This document shows, piece by piece, positions 1-8,387 of a stretch of 64,000 nt of DNA; the first letter of the stretch is position 1, and each line of letters opens with the position of its first letter. Location: positions 1-64,000 of the IMG/VR virus record IMGVR_UViG_3300045303_000221; one strand, given 5' to 3'. The notes beneath the pieces are model-generated. The model was given only the letters and a program-made list of their open reading frames with translations, searched no databases and was not told where the DNA came from. This stretch comes from a virus. Position numbers and translations under genes: made by a program.

Positions 1-2
1 CG

Positions 3-221
3 TTCGTCGGCTCGGGTACGACGGGGTGCGCGGCGATGCTGGAGCCGACGGTGGGCCGGTTCGTGGGGATCGAGAAGGACGACGAGTTCGTGCCGATCGC
101 GCGGGCGCGGGTGGCGTGGTGGGCGGAGCATCCGGATGGGATGGAGGTGACGGCGCGGCTGGCGGCGGAGCGGGGGCGGCGGGAGCGGGCGGACGCGGGC
201 CAGCTTGATCTGTTCTCCTGA
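3..221 (+). CDS. DNA methyltransferase, C-terminal fragment
   Basis: This is the 3' end of a gene that begins before the window. The frame opens with FVGSGTTGCAA, which matches the SAM-binding motif I (DPFxGSGTT) of beta-class N4-cytosine/N6-adenine DNA methyltransferases; in that class motif I lies near the C-terminus, as here. The tail (VGIEKDDEFVPIARARV) is the usual helix after the SAM site. The target-recognition part and catalytic motif IV are outside the window, so specificity cannot be judged. A second, complete methyltransferase lies at 24527-25861. Confidence 0.85.
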   Translation, partial: FVGSGTTGCAAMLEPTVGRFVGIEKDDEFVPIARARVAWWAEHPDGMEVTARLAAERGRRERADAGQLDLFS

Positions 222-234
222 ACCGGCGGCATGA

Positions 235-290
235 CGCACGATGTGTGCTATTCTTGGAGTGCGGGGAGAGGCCCCGCAGAGAGAGGAGAG
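235..290 (+). promoter_or_regulatory. Promoter-hairpin-RBS cassette for 295
   Basis: CGCACGATGTGTGC precedes a TATTCT -10 box (249-254). A hairpin follows (GCGGGG/CCCCGC, 261-277, loop AGAGG), then AGAGAGAGGAG as ribosome-binding site, then ATG 295. First of about 20 related copies. Confidence 0.75.
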
Positions 291-294
291 CGTC

Positions 295-597
295 ATGGAG
301 AACACCTTCCGCGAGTGCGACGCCCGGACGCTGGTCACGCAGATCGGACGGATGAACGTCCTCGCCATCAGCGGCGGGCGCGTCATGGCTCGCGAGACGG
401 GCGTCACGCTGCCGGTCGGCTGCGGCTACAGCGTCACCGTCGATCTGGACGGGAACGACACCTACGTCGTGCGCCGGGTGTTCAAGCGGGGCGCGAAGGT
501 CTGGGTCAAGGGCGAGCAGACCAACGTCTACTTCGATGAGGTGGGCGAGGTCGCGTACCAGGCTTCCTGCTTCCGCAACGGCGAGTGGGGCGTCTAA
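295..597 (+). CDS. Hypothetical protein, 100 aa
   Basis: The start is ATG 295, placed by the strong AGAGAGGAG site; the frame is open to 241, but that part contains the cassette hairpin. The 100-residue product looks soluble and beta-rich and has no motif I recognise. It is the only gene between its own cassette and the next one (599-650), so it is probably a single-gene unit. Confidence 0.75.
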   Translation: MENTFRECDARTLVTQIGRMNVLAISGGRVMARETGVTLPVGCGYSVTVDLDGNDTYVVRRVFKRGAKVWVKGEQTNVYFDEVGEVAYQASCFRNGEWGV

Positions 598-598
598 G

Positions 599-650
599 CT
601 CACGACATGTTACAATGGGGATGCGGGGAGGGACCCCGCAGAGAGGCAGG
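599..650 (+). promoter_or_regulatory. Promoter-hairpin-RBS cassette for 657
   Basis: CTCACGACATGT then TACAAT (611-616), hairpin GCGGGG/CCCCGC (623-639, loop AGGGA), then AGAGAGG. Confidence 0.75.
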
Positions 651-656
651 TGCGAG

Positions 657-908
657 ATGACTGGATACACGATCCGCGAGCGCGAGGTGCGCGGGCGCGA
701 CGGACTCCTGGGCTACAACATCGAGGTGGTCAAGCCCGACGGCACCGTCCGCACCACGATCGAGGCTCGCCTCCCCGGCGAGGGCATGTTCGGCGGGGTC
801 GATCAGGGCGGCGTGAACTGGGCCGCGATCGGCACGGCCGACGCCGCCCTGGCGACTGCCTTCGCCGCGGCCATCACGCGCGGGGCCGACCTGATCGGGG
901 AGGTCTGA
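657..908 (+). CDS. Hypothetical protein, 83 aa
   Basis: ATG 657 follows AGAGAGGCAGG at normal spacing. The small product starts MTGYTIREREV and has no recognised domain. It leads a run of closely packed genes (914, 1264, 1548) that have no promoter motif of their own, so these are probably cotranscribed. Confidence 0.7.
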   Translation: MTGYTIREREVRGRDGLLGYNIEVVKPDGTVRTTIEARLPGEGMFGGVDQGGVNWAAIGTADAALATAFAAAITRGADLIGEV

Positions 909-913
909 CGATC

Positions 914-1264
914 ATGGGACTGAGAGCTTCGATCTACCGCGACTGCTCGATGCAGAACTGCTCCAACGGGGGCATCTCGGCCTACGCGGATCGCGTCACC
1001 GTCGTCAACGTGCCCGGACCGCATGAGCCGACGGAGGACGCGCCCGGCGTGATCCTCCAGCGCGGGCCGCTGGGCACCGTCAACGCGGTGCCGGTGGACG
1101 GCGGCGGGCCGCAGATGATCGGCCCGATGATGGGCGGCTGCTACATCGCCACGTCCGACTCGCGCTTCAGCGAGAAGGTGCGCTCGCTCGGCGGCTCGTA
1201 CGGAGCCATCGCGCTGCACGACCGCTACGAGTCGGTCGAACTGAACCGCTCGATGTCGCTCTGA
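914..1264 (+). CDS. Hypothetical protein, 116 aa
   Basis: Starts five bases after the previous stop and overlaps the next gene by one base (TGATG). It contains two early Cys (MQNCSNG region) and a conserved-looking middle part (GGPQMIGPMMGGCYIAT). No family recognised. The close spacing implies translation coupled to its neighbours. Confidence 0.7.
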   Translation: MGLRASIYRDCSMQNCSNGGISAYADRVTVVNVPGPHEPTEDAPGVILQRGPLGTVNAVPVDGGGPQMIGPMMGGCYIATSDSRFSEKVRSLGGSYGAIALHDRYESVELNRSMSL

Positions 1265-1548
1265 TGGCGACGCGAAAGAAGACGGAGGCGACGATGCTGC
1301 CGCCCGGGACGCGCGTGATGGACGACCGAGGCAACCTTGGCACGGTCGTCGGCTGGGCGGGTCGGCACAACGGCTTCTACGTCCGGTACGACGAGCGGTT
1401 CAACCAGTTCTCGCCGGACGTGTGCCGGGTGTCGAGCATCCGGTTGACGCCGACCGACCCGAAGCTGCACGAGCAGTGGGAGAAGCGCTGGGCGACGGCG
1501 GCGTTCATCGACCGCTCGTGGACGGCGGCGGCGTGCGGGGCCGCGTGA
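1264..1548 (+). CDS. Hypothetical protein, 94 aa
   Basis: ATG 1264 overlaps the previous stop. The core (PPGTRVMDDRGNLGTVVG then FYVRYDE) has the turn pattern of small SH3/KOW-like beta barrels, which is a shape impression rather than a family assignment. A basic N-terminus (MATRKKTE) is compatible with nucleic-acid contact. Confidence 0.65.
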   Translation: MATRKKTEATMLPPGTRVMDDRGNLGTVVGWAGRHNGFYVRYDERFNQFSPDVCRVSSIRLTPTDPKLHEQWEKRWATAAFIDRSWTAAACGAA

Positions 1549-1787
1549 TGGCGGCCCCGACCGAGCACCGGACGTTCGTGTACGCGACCGGGCGCGGCGT
1601 GCGGGCCGGGAAGGGGAAGACGATCGGCTGGCACGCTTCGTGCGACTGCGGCTGGACGGCGGATGGCGTGAGGGGCGGCATGACGAAGGGCATGGCCGTT
1701 GCTCGCGACCATCGGCTGGACGCGAGGGCGCAGACCCGGCTGGCGCGACCGGGCGGTCCGTCGGGTCGCGCGCCGGGGATGCGGTGA
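1548..1787 (+). CDS. Hypothetical protein with CxCGW motif, 79 aa
   Basis: ATG 1548 overlaps the previous stop by one base. The product contains CDCGWTADG, a half zinc-knuckle pattern seen in several small proteins of this genome (compare CSCGW in the protein at 14290), and an Arg/Pro-rich tail. Function unknown. Confidence 0.6.
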   Translation: MAAPTEHRTFVYATGRGVRAGKGKTIGWHASCDCGWTADGVRGGMTKGMAVARDHRLDARAQTRLARPGGPSGRAPGMR

Positions 1788-1843
1788 GGTTTGCGGAGTG
1801 GCGGCGGGGAGAGTCCGTGGTGGCAAACCTATAGGAGGGCCAG

Positions 1844-1927
1844 ATGCTGGCGAATCCGAACGACCCGAACGATCCGGGCAAGCCGAATCCGAACGATCCG
1901 GATCCGACGAAGCCGAGCGGCCGGTAG
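1844..1927 (+). CDS. 27-residue Asn/Asp/Pro-rich peptide
   Basis: A very short frame with a good ribosome-binding site (TAGGAGG, about 5 bases before ATG 1844). The peptide is almost entirely the repeat NPNDP with Lys and Pro. It ends five bases before a strong terminator hairpin, so it is the last gene of the first operon. The RBS and low-complexity repeat support it; its size limits certainty. Confidence 0.5.
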   Translation: MLANPNDPNDPGKPNPNDPDPTKPSGR

Positions 1928-1931
1928 ACGC

Positions 1932-1969
1932 CGGAGGGGCGTGCCCGCGCCACGGGGCACGTCCCTCCG
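1932..1969 (+). terminator. Transcription terminator hairpin
   Basis: 15-bp stem (932-946 with 955-969) with one G-U pair and an 8-base loop, followed by TCTTGG. It lies between the 1844 gene and the next promoter. Confidence 0.75.
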
Positions 1970-1975
1970 TCTTGG

Positions 1976-2102
1976 CTCACGATGTGTGTTACACTTCCTG
2001 GTGCGTGGAGGAGCCGGTCAGAATCCGGCCCGGGCAGGTAGCCGGTGGTGATGGTCAAGCACACTGCGCAGGTCGGATGAGCCGACAGAGAGGGGTGCGA
2101 CG
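1976..2102 (+). promoter_or_regulatory. Promoter with long structured leader for 2103
   Basis: CTCACGATGTGTGT then TACACT (1990-1995). Unlike the standard cassette, the leader is about 100 bases, with a hairpin GCCGG/CCGGC (2013-2029) and a final hairpin GTCGG/CCGAC (2072-2086) directly before AGAGAGGGG. The last stem has a different sequence from the usual GCGGGG stem but the same position. Confidence 0.65.
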
Positions 2103-2270
2103 ATGAAGAAGCAGAAGATGCTGGCGGCGGCGGGCGTGCTGGCGATGAACGTGCCGCGCGACGAGTACGCGGTCGCGCGAGCGAAGCGCGAGGCGCTGGT
2201 CGGCGGGTTCCGCGCGAAGGGCAAGGGCTACGGCAAGCGCGACCGGACGGCCTGGAAGAAGGGCGCGTGA
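2103..2270 (+). CDS. Small basic protein, 55 aa
   Basis: ATG 2103 after AGAGAGGGG. Starts MKKQKMLAAAGVLAMNVPRD and ends in a strongly basic stretch (FRAKGKGYGKRDRTAWKK). The hydrophobic patch is too short for a confident membrane helix. Overlaps the next gene by one base. Its unusually long leader suggests regulated translation. Family unknown. Confidence 0.65.
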   Translation: MKKQKMLAAAGVLAMNVPRDEYAVARAKREALVGGFRAKGKGYGKRDRTAWKKGA

Positions 2271-2485
2271 TGGTCACCGCCAAGGGCTTCAAGCGGATCG
2301 CGACGATGGCAGGAACGTCGGCGCGCGAGGACGGCGACGGCTACCTATCGGCCGTCCACCCGGTGACGGAGTACGTGCTCGTGCGCTCGCCGACTGGCGG
2401 CGTGTCTGTGCACGCGAGCTACGGAAGCTGGGACAGCGGCGAGAACGCGCTGTCGGCGCTGACCGCGATCTGGAAGGGACGCTGA
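2270..2485 (+). CDS. Hypothetical protein, 71 aa
   Basis: ATG 2270 overlaps the previous stop (TGATG); an in-frame GTG lies one codon earlier. Starts MVTAKGFKRIATMAG and looks like a small alpha/beta protein. No family recognised. Middle gene of a three-gene coupled set (2103, 2270, 2485). Confidence 0.65.
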   Translation: MVTAKGFKRIATMAGTSAREDGDGYLSAVHPVTEYVLVRSPTGGVSVHASYGSWDSGENALSALTAIWKGR

Positions 2486-2637
2486 TGCTCAAGAACGGAC
2501 GCACCATGCTCCACAAGGTCGGCCTCCACTGCGGCTGTTCGTGCTGCAACTCCAAGCAGGTGCGGCGGGCGCAGAAGAAGTCGCTCCGGCAGCGCGAGGC
2601 GCGCGCCTGGAAGCGGGATCAGGAGCGCGCCGCGTAG
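2485..2637 (+). CDS. Cys-rich basic microprotein, 50 aa
   Basis: ATG 2485 overlaps the previous stop. Contains HCGCSCC near residues 15-21 and a strongly basic second half (RRAQKKSLRQREARAWKR), compatible with a zinc-binding nucleic-acid-associated protein. Its TAG stop (2635-2637) is also the start of the TAGACT box of the following leaderless start. Confidence 0.6.
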   Translation: MLKNGRTMLHKVGLHCGCSCCNSKQVRRAQKKSLRQREARAWKRDQERAA

Positions 2638-2646
2638 ACTCTAGGC

Positions 2647-2685
2647 ATGTCCGGCTGGCACTCCCGGCACGGCTCGGCGCGGTGA
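2647..2685 (+). CDS. 12-codon leader frame before the tail gene
   Basis: TAGACT (2635-2640) is followed six bases later by ATG 2647, the exact leaderless layout seen elsewhere. The frame reads MSGWHSRHGSAR and stops at 2683-2685, eight bases before the GTG of the giant tail gene. I read it as a leader peptide whose translation delivers ribosomes to GTG 2693, which has no ribosome-binding site. It could instead mark only the transcript start. Confidence 0.4.
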   Translation: MSGWHSRHGSAR

Positions 2686-2692
2686 TGATGGC

Positions 2693-5600
2693 GTGGCGCT
2701 GAACGCCGACCTACAGGTGCTGACGATGCCCGCGGCGACGGGCAACCAGACGTACTCGCTGGCCGCGAACTTCGACCCGAAGGCGATCCTGCTGTGGGCG
2801 ACGCCGCAGACGGCGGACGGCGCGGCCAACTCGATCGCGTTCGGGATGGGGTTCGCCACCTACAAGGGTGGCGCGGTGCAGCAGGCGTACACGGCGTTCC
2901 GGGCGCTGACGGCGGCGGCCAACTCCGACCTGGCGTTCGGCGGCAACACGGACGCCGCGCTGGTGCTGCATACGCAGACGGCGGGCCTGGCGACGCGCGA
3001 CCTGGAGGTCAGGCTGGCCTCGATGCAGACCGGCGCGACGAGCAACGTGGTGCTGAACTGGGTCAACCGGCACACGACGGCCTCGATCCGCGTGTTCATG
3101 CTCGTGCTCGGCGGCTCCGACATCACCGACGCGACCGTCAAGAACGAGTCGCTGACCGGCACGGCCCAGGATCTGCGCGCGGCTGGGTTCCAGCCCGACC
3201 TGATCTTCGCGATGCACAACGGTGCCTACCTGACGGATGTGGCGGACAACTCCGGCTTCGGGTTCGGGTTCGGCTTGAAGGGTGGCACGGGACAGTCGTT
3301 CGGGATGGAGATGTCGGACGGCTCGACCAACGCGCAGATCGCGGCGCAGCAGCGCTCGGACAGGATGATCCTGGCGCAGTACGCAGTGGCGGCGTCATCC
3401 GCGTCGTCGCTCTGCTCCGGCAGGCTGGACGCGGCGGAGAACTGGCCGTCGGACGGCTTCCGGATGCTGTACGACGCGACGATCCCGTTCGACTGCTGGA
3501 TGAGCTACCTGGCGATCAAGACCACAGCGCAGATCGCTATGGGCGTGAACACGGCCCCGACGACTGGCTCTCCCCCGGCCGCGCAGGACAACGCCGCCGG
3601 GTTCGTGCCGAAGGTCGCCCTCGTGCACGGCTGGAGCTTGCCCGCAGGCACCGCGATCGACACGACCTCGACCAGCCTGCTCGGGTACGGGATCGGCGCG
3701 ACGGACGGCACCGACGAGGTGTACGCGGGCTTCACAGACGACGACGCGATCGGCACGATGGTTTCCCGCTCCATCTCGTCGGTCGGCAAGATCCTGCAGA
3801 ACTGGACGCCAGTGACGCCGACCCTGGTGAGTCAGGCGGACTCGTCGTTCGTGGGAAACAACCTGCGGTTGCAGTGGGTGGCGGCCGACACGGTGGCGCG
3901 TCAGTACCAGTGGCTGGTGCTGGGCGACGCGCCAACCTGGACGAGATTCCCGACGACGCCGATCCTGGACAACCTGAATCGGGCGAACACCGGTCCGCCG
4001 CCTGGCCCCGGCTGGACGAGCGGGCTGTTCGGCACGCCCGCGAACGAGCATGGCTGGGTCCTGCAGGGCAACGAGATGCGACCGCAGGGGTCCTATTCGT
4101 CGCCGCAGTTCGCGTCGCAATACTGGTCAGCGCCGATCGCGTCGAACGACCACGAGGTCTACTTCACGGAGGCGTGGGACCCGGCGTTCGCGAACCACGA
4201 GCTATGGGCGCGCGTGTCGAACCCCGGCACGTCCGGCGTGAGCGCCTACCTGGTGACGTTCTATCACAACGGCGGCGTGATCCAGAAGTACGTGTCGGGC
4301 GCGTGGACTGACCTGGCCGGACCGTTCACGACGGCGTTCATCAACTCGCCGACAGGGATGGGGCTGCGCGTCGTCGGCAACACGATCACGGTGTTCGTCC
4401 GCCTGCCGAACGGGCAGTGGCAGCCGATCTCGTCCGCCACCGATTCGACGCTGACCACCGGCACACACATCGGCGTGCTCGGGTACGACAACAATCTGTC
4501 GTACGACGACTTCGGCGGCGGCGCGTACGTCAATCCGCTCTCGGGGACGACGACGCCGATCAGCGTCGGCGGCACGATCACGCCGGGGCCGTCTGCGGAT
4601 GCGTACTCGATCGGCAAGGGGCTGGGCAGCGCCTCCTCGCCGCCGTCGGGGTCGGTCACGCCTGCGGGTGCGCTGTCGATTGCGCCGGTGCCGGTCGAGA
4701 CGGTGATCGATGATTTCAACCGGGCGGACGGACTGGTCACGGCGGGGGCGGGGTCAACGATCTGGGCGGCGACGCGGATCGACGCGGCGACGGCGGTCGC
4801 GATCCGCACGATCAGCAACGCGCTCGGGAACACGATCACCGGCTGGCAGAACGGGTGGACGCAGGCGTTCTACGCGCGGAACGCCGACTTGATCGCGGAC
4901 TGCGTGGTGAAGCCCACGTCGGGCGAGTTCACGCTCTGGTTCGCGTTGCGCGGCGCGGGCGCGACGACGTTCTCCGGTTACGCGCTGGTGCTCGCGATCG
5001 GCGCGACGGACACGTGGACGCTGCGGAGCTACACGAACGGCGTGAATGACGGCACGATCGCGTCGCAGGCGAGCGTGCCGACGCTGGCCGCTGGAGGCTC
5101 GATCTGGGTGCGGAAGCGCGGCACGGCGCTGGAGTTCTACCGGCGGCCGTCCGGCGGCGACTGGACACGGGTGTTCGCGGCGACGAGTTCGCTGTATGAC
5201 CGCTCCGGCTCGTTCGGGATCGAGTTGTCGGACACGACGACGCGATGGGACAACCTGCGCGGCGGGCCGGTCGCCGCGGCCGTGTCGAACCCGCTCTCGG
5301 TGGCGGGCACGGTCACTCCGGCCAGTGTGGTCCGGCGCTCGCTGGCGCGGACGCTGACCGCGACGATCACCCCGGCGGGCGCGCTGCGGCGGACGTGGGC
5401 GCGGACGCTGACGGGCCTCGTCACGCCAGCCGGGGTGACGGTCCGGGTGGGGACGCTGATACGAGCGTTCGCGGGGACGATCACGCCGATCGGTTCGGAG
5501 AAGCGGAGCCTCGCGCGGCGGTTCACGGCGACGCTCACTCCGGCCGGTGCGGCGGTGCGGAGCCTCGCGCGGACGCTGACCGGCCTCGTCACGCCGGGTG

Positions 5601-7891
5601 GCGCGACGAGGCGGCAGACCACGAGGCAGGCGGCGGGCACGATCACTCCCGCTGGAGCGCCGATCATCCGGAGCCTCGCGCTCCACGTCGGCGGCACGCT
5701 TACACCCGCCGGGTCGTCCAACGTCGTCCGGCCGGGCGTGACGAGGCCGCTCAGCGTCAGCGGCACGCTCGGCGGCGCGGTCGCGTTTGACCCGACGGCG
5801 CTGCCGGGGCTGGCGGTGTGGATCGACTTCGCGGGGTGCACGCACGACGGCTCGCAGATCGTGTCGTGGGGGCACGGCGGCTACGCGCCGGACGCAATCA
5901 TCGAGGGCACGGCCTCCGGCACGCCGACGTGGGAGATGAACGAACTGAACGGCCTGTCTGTGGCGCGATTCTCGGCGGGCGGTGGTCGCCTGCGGATCCC
6001 GGGCTGCGGCGTCACGGCGGACTGGACGGTGGCCTACGTCGCGCGGATGCGGGGGCCGACGGCGGGCCGGATTCTGTCCAACATCTCGGTCGGCACCGGC
6101 GGGAACCTGCTCCTCGGTTACTGGAGCGGGTTTGAGGACGTGATGTACGACAACGGGTTCGGCATCCCGGACACGAGGCAGACGGTGACGACGGCGTGGA
6201 AGCTCTACTCGGGCGACGGCAACTCGGGCGCGACGCGGGCGCGCATGTTCCTGGACGGCGTACTGCTCGGCACGAGTAACACGGCGCTCGGCTGGGACAA
6301 CGGCTTCGCGCTGAGCGGCTTCGCAGCGACGACCCCGGACGAGTCGTGCGACTGCGACGTGGCCGAGGTCGTCATGTACGACCACCAGTTGACGACCGTG
6401 GAGCGCCAGCAGGTCGAGGCGTACCTGCGAGCGAAGTGGCTGGTGGCCCCGGCCAGCACGCTCGCGGGTGAGCTTGAGGTGAACCAGATCATCGGCGCGC
6501 TCACCTACCCGCTGACGCCGGGCGGCACGCTCACACCCGCCGGGTCGGTGCGGCGCGAGAGTACCCTGCACGAGACGGCGAGCCTCGCTCCTGCCGGGGC
6601 GATGCGCCGGGCTACGGCGAGGACGTTCGGGGCGACGCTCTCGCAGGTCGGCGCGCTCGCCGTCCCTTGCACCCTTCGCCGATCGATGGCGGGGTCGATC
6701 GCTCCGGCCGGGGCGCTGCGCCGATCGCTCGTGCGGACGCTGGCGGGGACGGCCACCTCGACCGGGGTGGCGACGCGCGTCGTCGGCCACAAGGTGGCGG
6801 GCACGATCACTCCGACGAGCACGGCCGGGCGGGCGATGGCGCGGACGCTGGCGGGGACGCTCACGCCCACCGGCGCGGCGTTGCGCGCGACCACGCACCT
6901 GATCGCGCTCGGCGGATCGCTCGCCCCGGCTGGGGATCAGCGACGCACGACCACGCGCCTGATGGGCAGCACGCTCGTGCCGGGGCCGTCGCTGTTGCTG
7001 CGGTCGCTCGGGAACAGGCTCACGACGAGCGGCACGGTGACGAGTTCAGGCACGGTCGCGGTGATCCGCGCGACCGGGGTCGTCATGGGCGGGACGCTCA
7101 CCTCGGGCAGCGTGCTGCGCCGCGCCACGGGGAAGCTCGCGGTCGGGACGGTCACGCCCACTGGGGCGGAGACGCGGAAGCTCACGCTGTCGATGACGCT
7201 GACCGGGGTGGTCGCGGCGACCGGCTCGGTGCAGCGCGCGATCACGCACAAGTTCGCGGGCACGATCACGCCGCAGGGTGCGCTGGCCGCGTCGCGCGCC
7301 TACCTGCGGGCCGTCGGCGGGACGCTCACGTCTGCCGGGACGATCCGGAGCAGCGTCGGGAAGACGAACTTCGCGGGCACGCTGCTGCCGACGGGGGCGC
7401 TGCGCAGTACGCTCGCGCGGACGCTGACCGGCACGATCGCTCCGGCGGGGGAGGTCGTGAAGGCGACGGCGCGGCGGTTCTCCGGGACGCTGACGCCCTC
7501 CAGCGTGCTGACCGAGGGGTTGGCGTTCGTGCGGTCGATGGGCGGCACGCTAGCCGCAGCGGGCGCTCAGGCGCTTGCGGTGGGGAAGCGGCTTGTCGCA
7601 CTCGTGTCGCCAGAGGGCGACGTGGACACGACATTCACGGCGGCGATCCCGTCCGAGGTGCTGGTGCCCGGCTTCACGCAGCCGGTGCGGTTCGGCGTCC
7701 CGACGGCGACGCAGGCGATCCCGAGCCTCGTCGGCGTGTCGGCGTCGTCCCTGCCGACCGGCCGGGTAGGATCGGTGAACGGCCAGCGGCAGCCCGTCGC
7801 TGCGCCCGTCGCCACGCAGACGGGTCGCGTGTCGGCGGCCGTCAGCAAGACTGGGATCGGTAGCGTGACGACGACGAGGAGAGGCCAATGA
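2693..7891 (+). CDS. Giant tail protein with lectin-like domains and TPAG repeats, 1732 aa
   Basis: By size and architecture this is a phage tail fibre or minor tail protein. Residues 1-420 form an N-terminal region. Two beta-sandwich domains with the DNFNRA-type lead-in of concanavalin-like folds cover about 423-610 and 672-862. Residues 862-1030 hold about eight copies of an 18-residue repeat of the type RRSLARTLTGTITPAGAL. A LamG-like domain spans 1036-1250 (AVWIDFAG start, AEVVMYD, then VEAYLRAKW). Residues 1266-1642 hold about 20 more repeats. GTG 2693 is the only start codon between the upstream in-frame stop and the coding signal; it lacks an RBS and may be coupled to the 2647 frame. 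Role in host binding is inferred. Confidence 0.85.
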   Translation: MALNADLQVLTMPAATGNQTYSLAANFDPKAILLWATPQTADGAANSIAFGMGFATYKGGAVQQAYTAFRALTAAANSDLAFGGNTDAALVLHTQTAGLATRDLEVRLASMQTGATSNVVLNWVNRHTTASIRVFMLVLGGSDITDATVKNESLTGTAQDLRAAGFQPDLIFAMHNGAYLTDVADNSGFGFGFGLKGGTGQSFGMEMSDGSTNAQIAAQQRSDRMILAQYAVAASSASSLCSGRLDAAENWPSDGFRMLYDATIPFDCWMSYLAIKTTAQIAMGVNTAPTTGSPPAAQDNAAGFVPKVALVHGWSLPAGTAIDTTSTSLLGYGIGATDGTDEVYAGFTDDDAIGTMVSRSISSVGKILQNWTPVTPTLVSQADSSFVGNNLRLQWVAADTVARQYQWLVLGDAPTWTRFPTTPILDNLNRANTGPPPGPGWTSGLFGTPANEHGWVLQGNEMRPQGSYSSPQFASQYWSAPIASNDHEVYFTEAWDPAFANHELWARVSNPGTSGVSAYLVTFYHNGGVIQKYVSGAWTDLAGPFTTAFINSPTGMGLRVVGNTITVFVRLPNGQWQPISSATDSTLTTGTHIGVLGYDNNLSYDDFGGGAYVNPLSGTTTPISVGGTITPGPSADAYSIGKGLGSASSPPSGSVTPAGALSIAPVPVETVIDDFNRADGLVTAGAGSTIWAATRIDAATAVAIRTISNALGNTITGWQNGWTQAFYARNADLIADCVVKPTSGEFTLWFALRGAGATTFSGYALVLAIGATDTWTLRSYTNGVNDGTIASQASVPTLAAGGSIWVRKRGTALEFYRRPSGGDWTRVFAATSSLYDRSGSFGIELSDTTTRWDNLRGGPVAAAVSNPLSVAGTVTPASVVRRSLARTLTATITPAGALRRTWARTLTGLVTPAGVTVRVGTLIRAFAGTITPIGSEKRSLARRFTATLTPAGAAVRSLARTLTGLVTPGGATRRQTTRQAAGTITPAGAPIIRSLALHVGGTLTPAGSSNVVRPGVTRPLSVSGTLGGAVAFDPTALPGLAVWIDFAGCTHDGSQIVSWGHGGYAPDAIIEGTASGTPTWEMNELNGLSVARFSAGGGRLRIPGCGVTADWTVAYVARMRGPTAGRILSNISVGTGGNLLLGYWSGFEDVMYDNGFGIPDTRQTVTTAWKLYSGDGNSGATRARMFLDGVLLGTSNTALGWDNGFALSGFAATTPDESCDCDVAEVVMYDHQLTTVERQQVEAYLRAKWLVAPASTLAGELEVNQIIGALTYPLTPGGTLTPAGSVRRESTLHETASLAPAGAMRRATARTFGATLSQVGALAVPCTLRRSMAGSIAPAGALRRSLVRTLAGTATSTGVATRVVGHKVAGTITPTSTAGRAMARTLAGTLTPTGAALRATTHLIALGGSLAPAGDQRRTTTRLMGSTLVPGPSLLLRSLGNRLTTSGTVTSSGTVAVIRATGVVMGGTLTSGSVLRRATGKLAVGTVTPTGAETRKLTLSMTLTGVVAATGSVQRAITHKFAGTITPQGALAASRAYLRAVGGTLTSAGTIRSSVGKTNFAGTLLPTGALRSTLARTLTGTIAPAGEVVKATARRFSGTLTPSSVLTEGLAFVRSMGGTLAAAGAQALAVGKRLVALVSPEGDVDTTFTAAIPSEVLVPGFTQPVRFGVPTATQAIPSLVGVSASSLPTGRVGSVNGQRQPVAAPVATQTGRVSAAVSKTGIGSVTTTRRGQ

Positions 7892-8268
7892 CCGACATGC
7901 TGGTGCCGCGCGGCGACTCGACCACGGTGACGTTCGTGCTGACGAAGGCGAATCTGGAGACGCAGCGGATCGAGCCGTTCCCGATCAACGACGTGGCGCA
8001 CGAGTTCTGGATGACGGTGAAGGACGACACGAGCAGGCCGGACTCGGAGGCGTTCGTGCAGAAGCGGCTGTCCAGTCCGGGCGACATGACGGTGCGCGCT
8101 GCTCCGCTCGACAACGTGGTGGACGTGCACCTGCTCGCGGGCGAGGTGGCGCTGATGCTCGGCGACTACTTCTACGACGCGCAGGTGCGGGTCAACTCCA
8201 CCGGCGAGGTGCGGACGGTGGACATGGGACGGTTCACGGTCGTGCCTGACGTTACGCGCGCGACGTGA
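7888..8268 (+). CDS. Small tail-associated protein, 126 aa
   Basis: ATG 7888 overlaps the tail gene stop by four bases (ATGA), so it is coupled to it. The predicted beta-rich product (PRGDSTTVTFVLTKAN, then MTVKDDTS, GDYFYDAQVRV) resembles the short Ig- or BppU-like proteins often encoded next to phage fibres. A terminator follows at 8289-8317, so it ends the tail operon. The function is inferred from position. Confidence 0.6.
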   Translation: MTDMLVPRGDSTTVTFVLTKANLETQRIEPFPINDVAHEFWMTVKDDTSRPDSEAFVQKRLSSPGDMTVRAAPLDNVVDVHLLAGEVALMLGDYFYDAQVRVNSTGEVRTVDMGRFTVVPDVTRAT

Positions 8269-8288
8269 GTCATGGCATGATCGAAGGC

Positions 8289-8317
8289 GAGGCCGGGTAA
8301 CGGGCACCCCCGGCCTC
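8289..8317 (+). terminator. Terminator of the tail operon
   Basis: 9-bp perfect stem GAGGCCGGG/CCCGGCCTC (289-297 with 309-317) with an 11-base loop, followed by AACTTAT. Confidence 0.75.
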
Positions 8318-8324
8318 AACTTAT

Positions 8325-8382
8325 CTCACGACATGTGTTACTATCCGAGGGCGCGTCGATGAACGGCGCGCAGAGAGGGAGG
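8325..8382 (+). promoter_or_regulatory. Promoter-hairpin-RBS cassette for the Ku gene
   Basis: CTCACGACATGTGT then TACTAT (8339-8344); hairpin GCGCG/CGCGC (8351-8371), a stem of different sequence from the standard one; then AGAGAGGGAGG. Confidence 0.7.
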
Positions 8383-8387
8383 CAACG

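Noticed and set aside
1996-2102. Cobalamin-riboswitch-like look (GCCGG-TCAGAAT-CCGGC)
   Set aside because: Some bases recall the cobalamin core, but the conserved B12 box and order of elements are absent, and the downstream gene has no link to cobalamin.
4754-6898. Minus-strand open frame of 714 codons inside the tail gene
   Set aside because: Arg/Pro/Gly-rich with no domain; an artefact of high GC opposite a real, repeat-rich gene. The same applies to the long minus frames 27934-30300, 32024-34384 and 61926-63938.
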